Positions 1 through 5,536 of a DNA stretch of 9,638 bases are shown piece by piece; positions within the stretch are counted from its first letter, which is position 1; every line of letters starts with the position of its first letter. Below the pieces are notes generated by a model. It was not told the DNA's origin. It ran no database searches and saw only the letters and a program-made list of their open reading frames with translations. The stretch spans positions 1-9,638 of the forward strand of contig JAUVMD010000027.1 in the NCBI GenBank assembly GCA_030600405.1, in the 5' to 3' direction. The position numbers were made by a program, and so were the translations under genes. This stretch comes from Nitrospirota bacterium. GTDB taxonomy: Bacteria; Nitrospinota; Nitrospinia; Nitrospinales; Nitrospinaceae.

Positions 1-740
1 CGTTGGTAATTTTTCTGCTTTTTTTGATAGTGACTTAATTGCTCTTTATCAGGATCAACGATCACCTCACCCTGAATGCCGTCGATAATCACGGTATCAC
101 CGGAGTTGACGAACTCGGTGAGATTGCCCAGGCCGACTACTGCCGGTATTCCCAGGGCAGAAGCAAAAATGCCGACGTGTGAAGTTTTGCCGCCTACTTC
201 GGTGGCCATTCCAAGGATATAGGTTTTGGACATTATGATGGTGTCCGAGGGGCTCAATTCATGGGTGATGATGATGACCGGTTCATCGATATCCGCCAAG
301 CTTTCCTGGTGGTGGCCGATCAGGTTCTTGATGACCCCATGGACCACCAGGTCCAGGTCATCCTTCTTGCCCTTTAAATAGTCGTCGTTGATGTTGTTGA
401 ACAGGTTGGTGAATTTTTCGAGAGTCATCGTCAGGGCCCACTCGGCGTTGGAGCGTTCCCGCTTGATGATTTCGATGGTTTCGTTGACGAGCATGTCATC
501 TTCCAGTAGAAGGGTATAGGTATCGAGGATGATGGCGTACTTGTCGGCGATGGAGCTGGCCCTTTGTTTGGTGTCCTTCATCTGAGCCTTGGACATTTCA
601 ATCGCATCGCGCAGGCGCTTAATCTCCATTTCTATTTCTTTTTCGGGAATACTGCGTTTAATGACGCAGACCTTGGTTCGGTCAAGCAGGTAGGCTTTAC
701 CGATGGCTACTCCGCTGGATACGGCGCTTCCGGAATACAC
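1..740 (-). CDS. ptsI: Phosphoenolpyruvate-protein phosphotransferase (PTS enzyme I), 3' part cut off by window edge
   Basis: Enzyme I takes phosphate from PEP onto a histidine and passes it to HPr, the first step of the cytoplasmic PTS chain. The first 246 residues are visible, against about 575 in the family; the C-terminal PEP-binding barrel lies beyond the left edge. The N-terminus (GVAIGKAYLL), the helical HPr-binding subdomain (about residues 30-140) and the swivelling phosphohistidine domain are all recognisable. The active-site motif GGKTSHVGI places the phosphorylated His at residue 188 (codon 177-179), close to His189 of E. coli EI. There is no GAF domain before it, so it resembles PtsI rather than the nitrogen-specific PtsP. 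GTG is chosen as start because a stop lies in frame 12 bases upstream, and a GAGAGAG purine run sits at suitable spacing. It lies 46 bases downstream of ptsN, so co-transcription is likely. Confidence 0.93.
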   Translation of the reverse strand, partial: MYSGSAVSSGVAIGKAYLLDRTKVCVIKRSIPEKEIEMEIKRLRDAIEMSKAQMKDTKQRASSIADKYAIILDTYTLLLEDDMLVNETIEIIKRERSNAEWALTMTLEKFTNLFNNINDDYLKGKKDDLDLVVHGVIKNLIGHHQESLADIDEPVIIITHELSPSDTIIMSKTYILGMATEVGGKTSHVGIFASALGIPAVVGLGNLTEFVNSGDTVIIDGIQGEVIVDPDKEQLSHYQKKQKNYQ

Positions 741-767
741 GAAACTCTCTCAGAAAAAGTGAATAAT

Positions 768-784
768 CCGCCAGCACTCGGCGG
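768..784 (-). other. Small hairpin between ptsN and ptsI
   Basis: On the minus strand CCGCC and GGCGG form a perfect 5-bp GC stem around a 7-base loop, just after the ptsN stop and about 27 bases before the ptsI start. The T-rich run that follows is broken (ATTATTCACTTTTTC), so it is not a clean intrinsic terminator. It could be an attenuator or an mRNA-stability element, or it may be chance. Confidence 0.35.
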
Positions 785-786
785 GT

Positions 787-1251
787 CTAGCTGATTTTGG
801 AATCTTCTTCAAAAATCAAAGAGTGAATGGTATCGGCATTCTCCGCCTTTAAAATATTTTCACGCAGGGACGGGTTTTTAAACAGCCGGGCAATTTTGGC
901 TAAAGCCTTCAAGTGCAACCCGGTCGATGCAGGGGGAGCCAGTAGCAGGAAAATAAAGTGGACGGGTTTTCGGTCCAGAGATTGGAAATCGACGCCTTTC
1001 CGGGACCGGGCGAACACTGTGATAATTTGCTCAATGCCCTCGTATTTAGCGTGGGGAATGGCCATGTTGTCGCCGATTCCCGTGCTTCCTAATTGTTCCC
1101 GGTCCAAAAGCGCTTGAAGCAATTTTCCGTGGTCCGGAATGGCTCCCTTGTGCTTCAAAAAAAGTGAAATTTCGCTTAAAGTTCCCTCCTTGTCACCAGC
1201 CTCCAAATCCGCGATGATGTAATCCTCTTTAAGTATATCGCTGATCTTCAT
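787..1251 (-). CDS. ptsN: PTS EIIA-Ntr family regulatory protein
   Basis: This is a 154-residue single-domain EIIA of the fructose/mannitol fold, the usual length for PtsN. The phosphorylated histidine is His67 in GDNMAIPHAK (codon 1051-1053), matching His73 of E. coli PtsN. The family is the end acceptor of the nitrogen PTS. It is not known to carry sugar, and acts by binding partners such as K+ transport and sensor-kinase proteins according to its phosphorylation state. It sits downstream of rpoN and hpf, the classical ptsN neighbourhood, with the phosphate donor gene ptsI next. ATG at 1251 is the first in-frame ATG and gives the expected N-terminus, but no good Shine-Dalgarno precedes it. 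A perfect TATAAT about 20 bases upstream may provide an extra promoter. A cytoplasmic location is inferred. Confidence 0.93.
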   Translation of the reverse strand: MKISDILKEDYIIADLEAGDKEGTLSEISLFLKHKGAIPDHGKLLQALLDREQLGSTGIGDNMAIPHAKYEGIEQIITVFARSRKGVDFQSLDRKPVHFIFLLLAPPASTGLHLKALAKIARLFKNPSLRENILKAENADTIHSLIFEEDSKIS

Positions 1252-1270
1252 GAAAGAATTTGGCCAGTTT

Positions 1271-1299
1271 ATTATATGTTGAAAGGAAAAGGCGGTTAT
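1271..1299 (-). promoter_or_regulatory. Possible sigma-70 promoter for ptsN-ptsI
   Basis: The hpf-ptsN gap contains a perfect TATAAT (1271-1276, minus strand). The hexamer 17 bases upstream, ATAACC (1294-1299), matches TTGACA at only three of six positions. Transcription would start about 13 bases before the ptsN ATG. The -10 is good and the -35 poor, so this is tentative. Confidence 0.3.
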
Positions 1300-1307
1300 T
1301 TAATGGG

Positions 1308-1637
1308 TCAATCGATTTGCTTGTCTTTTTCTGCGGCATTATGTTTTATTTTAAGAGTTTTGGACCGGTCTTTATGTTTTTTGAGCTGTTTTTCTGCCTT
1401 TTCCACGGCTTCATCCATGGCGGTGTACAGATCATTGGTTTCGGATTCCCCATGCACGGTATACCCTTTATTTTTAACGGTGACTTCCGCGAAATGCCGG
1501 TACTTTTCGACGGTTAGAGCAACGTGAATATCTGCGGACCCCGGCAGATTTTTCAGGGACTTCTCAATTTTCTTGTGCAAGTGATCCTCGATCGCTTGAG
1601 TCACCTTTATCTTTATTCCTGCGACCGTCAATTTCAT
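1308..1637 (-). CDS. hpf: Ribosome hibernation promoting factor, short form
   Basis: This 109-residue protein belongs to the HPF/YfiA (sigma-54 modulation) family, whose members bind the 30S decoding region and silence 70S or 100S ribosomes during slow growth. The single domain is complete, beginning MKLTVAGIKIKVTQAI, with the family's basic helices (HKKIEKSLKNL, then AVEKAEKQLKKHKDR). It is slightly longer than E. coli HPF (95 residues), with a charged Lys-rich tail. It lacks the C-terminal dimerisation domain of long-form HPF, so it would act as a short-type factor needing a partner for 100S dimers, if the organism makes them. ATG at 1637 has an AGGAG ribosome binding site 9 bases upstream. 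It lies 84 bases downstream of rpoN, as in many Proteobacteria. Confidence 0.95.
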   Translation of the reverse strand: MKLTVAGIKIKVTQAIEDHLHKKIEKSLKNLPGSADIHVALTVEKYRHFAEVTVKNKGYTVHGESETNDLYTAMDEAVEKAEKQLKKHKDRSKTLKIKHNAAEKDKQID

Positions 1638-1646
1638 AAGGGCTTT

Positions 1647-1651
1647 CTCCT
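1647..1651 (-). promoter_or_regulatory. Ribosome binding site of hpf
   Basis: AGGAG on the minus strand, 9 bases before the hpf ATG. It is one of the best Shine-Dalgarno matches in the window and fixes the start. The longer gap here (84 bases) may reflect independent translation, and possibly separate expression, of this abundant stress protein. Confidence 0.7.
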
Positions 1652-1721
1652 AAAAAGCAGGTTGATTGGGGGTTAAAGAGTAGTATGGTCCATCAAAAAT
1701 TTCAAGGGATGAAAGAGAGGA

Positions 1722-3170
1722 TCAATAAATTTTCTTCCGTTTGCTGGCAGGAAGAATACTCAGCTCTTTACGGTATTTGGTCACCGTTCGCCGGGCGATT
1801 TTGGCGTTTCGCTTCACTAAAGCTTCCACCATCTCGTCGTCCGTCAGGGGGTTCATAGGGTCCTCCGATTTGATGATTTCCTGGATCATGTTTTTGACCC
1901 GGACGGAGGACATGTCGTTATTTCCGATAAATGATTTGATGCCGCTGTGGAAAAAGAATTTAAGCTCAAAAATGCCTTGAGGGGTATCGATGTATTTATT
2001 GGTGGTGATCCGGCTTACGGTGGATTCGTGCATTTCGATATCCCGTGCCACATCCTTCAGGACCATGGGTTTGAGGTGAGACAGGCCGTGGTCCAGGAAC
2101 TCTACCTGCAGTTTGATAATACTTTTTCCAACCTTGTAAATCGTTTCCCGCCTCTTGTCGATACTTTTAATTAAAAACTCAGCTGCTTGGTGTTTCTTTT
2201 TGAGGTATTCCTTGGTTTTGGGTTCGGATGTGTTTTTCAAAAGATGATGGTAATAAGGGCTGATTTTGATATTGGGAAGACCGTCGTCGTTTAACACAAC
2301 GTCATATCCTGTATTCGTCTTCACCACCACCAGGTCGGGGATGACGTAGTCAATGCCCTCGGAACTAAACTGAAGCCCCGGTTTGGGATCGAAAGTTTTG
2401 ATGGTGTTAACCGCGGCGATGATTTCTTCCACCGTAATCTTGAGTTCGGAGGCGATTTTCTGATAATACCTCTCGTTCAAGCGTTCAAGATAATTTTCGA
2501 TCAGGGTTTCCACTAGAGGCAGACGTTCCAGCAATACTTTAGCCTGAGTCAAAAGGCATTCCTTTAGGGTTCGAGCGCCAACTCCGTTTGGCTCAAAGGT
2601 TTGGATGATTTTAAGAACCCTTAAAACATTCTCTTCAGAGGATTGGCTGATTTCCGCGATTTCTCCCAGTTCGGCGATGCAGTACCCGTCATTTTGGATA
2701 TTGCCGATAATGATGGATCCGATGAATTTGTCTAAATCTTCGTTCACCGATAGATTCAACTGCCACATCAGATGATCGGCCAGGGTGGCTTCTTTCTTAT
2801 AGGTCGCTTCTATGGAAGGTCTTTCAGTATAGTTGTCCGCGGAACTTCCTTGTGACAGGTTGTCCTGGATATAATTATCCCAATCCTTCTCGTATTCGAG
2901 CGGATCATTTTCTTTTTCGGAAGGGGGTTCTTCTTGAGTCTGGCCGATGGAGTCGAGGGAAGGGTCTTCAGGATTTTCTGGTTTTTGTTCCAGTTCCTCT
3001 TCTTCCTCCTCCAGGATTTCTTCCAGGATGGGATTTTCCACCATTTCCTGGTGCACCACCTGGGTCAATTCGAGGCGTGAGAGCTGGAGAAGCTTGATCG
3101 CCTGCTGTAGCATGGGAGTCGGCACCAGCCGCATCTCTTGCTTGAAAGTTAACTTCATCTCCATTGCCAT
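1722..3170 (-). CDS. rpoN: RNA polymerase sigma-54 factor
   Basis: Sigma-54 directs RNA polymerase to GG/GC (-24/-12) promoters and needs AAA+ activators to open them. The protein has all three regions. Region I (about residues 5-50) is Gln/Leu-rich and contains TPMLQQAIKLLQLS. Region II is strongly acidic, including a run of six Glu. Then come the core-binding domain, a helix-turn-helix (around HESTVSRITTNKYI) and the RpoN box ARRTVTKYR near the C-terminus, which reads the -24 element. At 482 residues it is full length. ATG at 3170 is preferred because AGAGAG lies 7 bases upstream. An in-frame TTG at 3176 would leave only one base of spacing, and ATGs at 3164 and 3158 are less well placed. 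It follows lptB by 26 bases, the common lptB-rpoN arrangement. Confidence 0.97.
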   Translation of the reverse strand: MAMEMKLTFKQEMRLVPTPMLQQAIKLLQLSRLELTQVVHQEMVENPILEEILEEEEEELEQKPENPEDPSLDSIGQTQEEPPSEKENDPLEYEKDWDNYIQDNLSQGSSADNYTERPSIEATYKKEATLADHLMWQLNLSVNEDLDKFIGSIIIGNIQNDGYCIAELGEIAEISQSSEENVLRVLKIIQTFEPNGVGARTLKECLLTQAKVLLERLPLVETLIENYLERLNERYYQKIASELKITVEEIIAAVNTIKTFDPKPGLQFSSEGIDYVIPDLVVVKTNTGYDVVLNDDGLPNIKISPYYHHLLKNTSEPKTKEYLKKKHQAAEFLIKSIDKRRETIYKVGKSIIKLQVEFLDHGLSHLKPMVLKDVARDIEMHESTVSRITTNKYIDTPQGIFELKFFFHSGIKSFIGNNDMSSVRVKNMIQEIIKSEDPMNPLTDDEMVEALVKRNAKIARRTVTKYRKELSILPASKRKKIY

Positions 3171-3177
3171 GGGCAAT

Positions 3178-3183
3178 CTCTCT
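3178..3183 (-). promoter_or_regulatory. Ribosome binding site deciding the rpoN start
   Basis: AGAGAG on the minus strand lies 7 bases before ATG 3170 but only 1 base before the alternative TTG at 3176, so it favours the ATG start. Confidence 0.5.
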
Positions 3184-3196
3184 ACTCAAACGGGGT

Positions 3197-3919
3197 TTAA
3201 AGGGTAAATTTTTCCCCTAAATAAGTTTGTCTCACTTTGGGATCATCGGCGATAGTATCAGGATCACCGGCGGCGATGATTTTGCCCTCGTTGATAATAT
3301 AGGCGCGGTCCGTGATACTTAAGGTCTCCCGGACATTATGGTCCGTGATCAAAACGCCGATCCCTTTGGTTTTCAGCTTCTGCACAATGGATTGAATGTC
3401 CGAAACAGCGATCGGGTCAATCCCGGCAAAAGGTTCATCCAGTAAAATAAAAGCGGGCGAGGTCGCTAAAGCTCTGCTGATTTCGACTCTCCGCCTTTCG
3501 CCCCCAGAGAGGGTAAACCCCTTGGCTTCCCGAATATGCGCAATATTAAATTCATCCATTAAGGAACGGACCTGTTTGATCTTTGCCGTATAGGAAATTT
3601 TCTGAGGTTCCAATCCTGCCAGACTGTTTTCTTCAACCGTTAATTTTCGGAAAATGGACGGCTCCTGGGGGAGATAACTGATTCCTCTCTGCGCCCTCAT
3701 ATACATAGGGTAAGCGGTCACATCTTCCTGGTCTAGCAAAACTTGGCCCAAATCGGGCCGGGTAAGGCCCACAACCATATAAAAAGTGGTGGTTTTCCCC
3801 GCACCGTTAGGTCCTAGCAGGCCGACTATCTCGCCCTGTTGTACCTCAATACTGACGCGGTTGACCACCCGTCGGTTTTTATAGGCCTTGACCAGCTTAT
3901 TCGTTTTGAGACTTTGCAC
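3197..3919 (-). CDS. lptB: LPS export ABC transporter ATP-binding protein LptB
   Basis: LptB is the cytoplasmic ATPase that, with LptF and LptG, pulls LPS from the inner membrane and pushes it along the periplasmic Lpt bridge. The 240 residues carry a complete nucleotide-binding domain: Walker [10 protein letters not shown] (36-44), Q-loop Gln85, signature LSGGE (137-141), Walker B FILLDEP (157-163) and switch His194. The C-terminal YLGEKF is typical of LptB. The start is GTG at 3919; a TAA lies in frame 9 bases upstream, so no longer start exists, and no clear Shine-Dalgarno is seen. lptF and lptG are not in the window, as in many genomes where they lie elsewhere. It sits 47 bases after lptA and just before rpoN. 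Confidence 0.97.
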   Translation of the reverse strand: MQSLKTNKLVKAYKNRRVVNRVSIEVQQGEIVGLLGPNGAGKTTTFYMVVGLTRPDLGQVLLDQEDVTAYPMYMRAQRGISYLPQEPSIFRKLTVEENSLAGLEPQKISYTAKIKQVRSLMDEFNIAHIREAKGFTLSGGERRRVEISRALATSPAFILLDEPFAGIDPIAVSDIQSIVQKLKTKGIGVLITDHNVRETLSITDRAYIINEGKIIAAGDPDTIADDPKVRQTYLGEKFTL

Positions 3920-3966
3920 AGTTTTTTATAGGGAGACGGCCTTGAGTTTTACCGTATGGGATTCAG

Positions 3967-4542
3967 TTATCTTTTCTTTTCTGGAGGCGGGTTTTTGGGA
4001 AAAAGAACCAGGCGCACCCGGTCCTTTACCTCGAATAAATCCTTTTCCAGGTGAAAGATCATTTCCCCGCCTTTTATGACATTTTCCGCCTCCCAGGCAG
4101 TGGCATGGGGTTTTCCGGTAATGATAATGATCTGTTTTTTATTATCATAGTGCGCGCGGTCACCCTTGGCCCGCCGGTCTCCCTTCTTAATATACACATT
4201 GCCGATAGCAATAATTTTTTCCAGGTCCTGACTCGCCTGGCCGACGTCTTCGGGGGCTTTTTTCCGGTCTACTTTGCTTTTTGGATTGGCATACACCTCC
4301 AAAATATCGGATTTTATTTCCAAATCACCCCAGGTGCTCAATACGTTTCCCGAAAAAATGAACTTTTTACCTTCATTCACCGACCGCAACTTATCGGATT
4401 GAATTTCTATGGGTTGCTTCTCCTGCTCCTTTTTCAAGGCATCCTTGGATTTTTCGGAAAAGGCATTTACAGGGTTCATTCCCAAAAAGGAAAGACTGAT
4501 TAAAAATAATATTAGGGGTTTGAGGATTTGCAAGGGCCGCAT
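3967..4542 (-). CDS. lptA: Periplasmic LPS transport protein LptA
   Basis: LptA forms the beta-jellyroll bridge that carries LPS across the periplasm from LptC to LptD. The N-terminus has a signal peptide: MRPLQ, a hydrophobic core (about residues 6-22) and a VNA cleavage site at residue 27. The mature part has OstA-type repeats such as IEIQSDKLRSVNEGKKFIFSGNV and later GNVYIKKGDRRAKGDRAHYDNKKQIIIITGKP, interrupted here only for mention of the pattern of alternating strands. A charged loop of about 20 residues (around KSKVDRKKAPEDVGQ) separates two strands. The tail is Pro/Lys-rich (PPPEKKR). At 191 residues it is near the usual length. ATG lies 3 bases after the lptC stop, so translation is probably coupled. 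Confidence 0.92.
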   Translation of the reverse strand: MRPLQILKPLILFLISLSFLGMNPVNAFSEKSKDALKKEQEKQPIEIQSDKLRSVNEGKKFIFSGNVLSTWGDLEIKSDILEVYANPKSKVDRKKAPEDVGQASQDLEKIIAIGNVYIKKGDRRAKGDRAHYDNKKQIIIITGKPHATAWEAENVIKGGEMIFHLEKDLFEVKDRVRLVLFPKNPPPEKKR

Positions 4543-4545
4543 CCT

Positions 4546-4986
4546 TTACTGGTTATCGGGTTTTTTTGAAACTTCATTCTGTTTTTGAAATTGACCGAAA
4601 AAGTTGTTCGCATCCGCCTTAAATTTAATATTTCCCTCCAATTGGATATCTTTGGTTTCGCGGTTTATGGTGCCGGTATCGGCTGAAATGGTAGATTTCC
4701 GGTTTTCGTCGGCATTCAAAGTCACATTCACGTCTGTCAGGATAATTTTGTTCTCCTCATTCTTTACCTTTGCGGATTTTGCCTTAATTTCCCAATTCTT
4801 ATCACCTAATACTTCATTGGACACCTTAAAATTTTTGATCTCGATATCGACGTTCTTGCTCATCATTTTCAGAGTCTCTACAGGTAAGGCTCCTTTATTC
4901 AATGACTTAATCAAACTGAATGCGGATAAAATCATTAACAACAGAATTAAGCCCAATAAAATTTTTCTAATGTTATTTTTTTGCAT
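4546..4986 (-). CDS. lptC: LPS export protein LptC, short
   Basis: LptC is a bitopic inner-membrane protein that docks on LptB2FG and hands LPS to LptA. The 146 residues show one N-terminal membrane helix (about 8-26, IRKILLGLILLLMILSAFS) followed by a periplasmic beta-rich domain with LptC-like strands (VDIEIKNFKV, WEIKAKSAKV, IILTDVNVTL, STISADTGTI, DIQLEGNIKF). E. coli LptC has 191 residues; here the C-terminal strands are missing and the protein ends in a polar tail. The call rests on fold pattern and the position directly before lptA. No Shine-Dalgarno precedes the ATG; a sigma-54-like promoter lies immediately upstream. The next gene begins 3 bases after the stop, so a hidden extension by frameshift is unlikely. 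Confidence 0.88.
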   Translation of the reverse strand: MQKNNIRKILLGLILLLMILSAFSLIKSLNKGALPVETLKMMSKNVDIEIKNFKVSNEVLGDKNWEIKAKSAKVKNEENKIILTDVNVTLNADENRKSTISADTGTINRETKDIQLEGNIKFKADANNFFGQFQKQNEVSKKPDNQ

Positions 4987-5006
4987 GAGGAAGTTTTCTG
5001 TGGCTA

Positions 5007-5023
5007 TGCAAATGATGTACCAA
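5007..5023 (-). promoter_or_regulatory. Sigma-54 (-24/-12) promoter upstream of lptC-lptA-lptB-rpoN
   Basis: On the minus strand the sequence reads TTGGTACATCATTTGCA. Against the sigma-54 consensus (YTGGCACG-N4-TTGCW) it keeps TTGG, the A-C pair and TTGCA, with exact GG-N10-GC spacing (GG at 5021-5020, GC at 5009-5008). It lies in the 61-base tsaE-lptC gap and points at lptC. The predicted start is near 4996, leaving a leader of about 10 bases without a Shine-Dalgarno. No activator site or activator gene is visible in the window. Confidence 0.5.
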
Positions 5024-5043
5024 TTTGGATATTGCCATAATGC

Positions 5044-5054
5044 ACATTTAATGT
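5044..5054. repeat. Small dyad ACATT-T-AATGT at the end of tsaE
   Basis: A perfect 11-base palindrome with 5-base arms overlaps the tsaE stop codon, about 20 bases upstream of the sigma-54-like -24 element. It could be a regulator site, but an AT-rich dyad of this size may be chance. Confidence 0.2.
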
Positions 5055-5536
5055 AAAGTGAAAACAGGGTGTTCTGTGGACTCCATATTGTGGGTTTTTA
5101 AGTCAAGTTTTCTGGATTCCTCCTCTTCTATTGTAATATGGATTGCTATCCATCGTTCGATTCCAAGCAGAGGAATGGAGGCGTCTTCGCGGATAAATAA
5201 TTTCTCCGCCCATTCCACGATAGAAACTCCCTCACTTGAAAAAACTTCCTCCAGACCCAAGTCTTCCAACTCTTGGGATGAGGCAATCCGGTACAGATCG
5301 ACATGAAACACGGGAACCTTGCCCGGGTACTCGTTCACCAGGGTGAAGCTTGGGCTTCGGACATATTCTTCCTTGGCGACTCCCAGACCCCGCGCGATTC
5401 CCTGGGTAAGGGTGGTTTTTCCGGCACCCAGGTCTCCGAACAGCAAAACGATATCCCCGGCTTCTAAATGCCGTCCAATCTTCTTTCCCAGACTCAGCGT
5501 GTCGTTGGGAGAATGGGTTTCAAACTGTAGGTTCAA
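5048..5536 (-). CDS. tsaE: tRNA t6A biosynthesis ATPase TsaE
   Basis: TsaE is the P-loop ATPase that works with TsaB, TsaC and TsaD to make threonylcarbamoyl-adenosine at position 37 of ANN-decoding tRNAs. Walker A is GDLGAGKTT (34-42). Family motifs SPSFTLVNEY (61-70), HVDLYR (78-83) and VEWAE (107-111) are all present. The length of 162 residues is normal. The start is TTG at 5536: it overlaps the nnr stop in a TTGA junction, AGAGGA lies 7 bases upstream, and the predicted N-terminus fits the family. This points to translational coupling with nnr, a very common pairing in bacteria. The C-terminal 25 residues or so are polar and poorly conserved. Confidence 0.95.
   Translation of the reverse strand: MNLQFETHSPNDTLSLGKKIGRHLEAGDIVLLFGDLGAGKTTLTQGIARGLGVAKEEYVRSPSFTLVNEYPGKVPVFHVDLYRIASSQELEDLGLEEVFSSEGVSIVEWAEKLFIREDASIPLLGIERWIAIHITIEEEESRKLDLKTHNMESTEHPVFTLH

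Noticed and set aside
1249..1268. A second sigma-54-like match (TGGCCAAATTCTTTCA) just before ptsN
   Set aside because: The -12 element reads TC instead of GC, and it overlaps the ptsN start codon, so transcription would begin inside the gene.
1638..1721. TTGAAA in the rpoN-hpf gap, considered as a -35 box for hpf
   Set aside because: The hexamer at 17 bases (TACTCT) matches TATAAT at only three of six positions, so the pair is too weak to report.
4051..4503. A 150-codon plus-strand open frame opposite lptA
   Set aside because: It is antisense to a clearly coding gene and its product is a low-information hydrophobic sequence, as expected of a shadow frame.
4546..4600. A run of seven A in the lptC 3' end, considered as a frameshift that truncates LptC
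   Set aside because: lptA begins 3 bases after the lptC stop, leaving no room for missing C-terminal coding sequence in another frame.
4604..5056. A 150-codon plus-strand open frame opposite lptC
   Set aside because: It mirrors the lptC coding region and has no domain of its own; the minus strand has the membrane helix, beta pattern and gene order of LptC.
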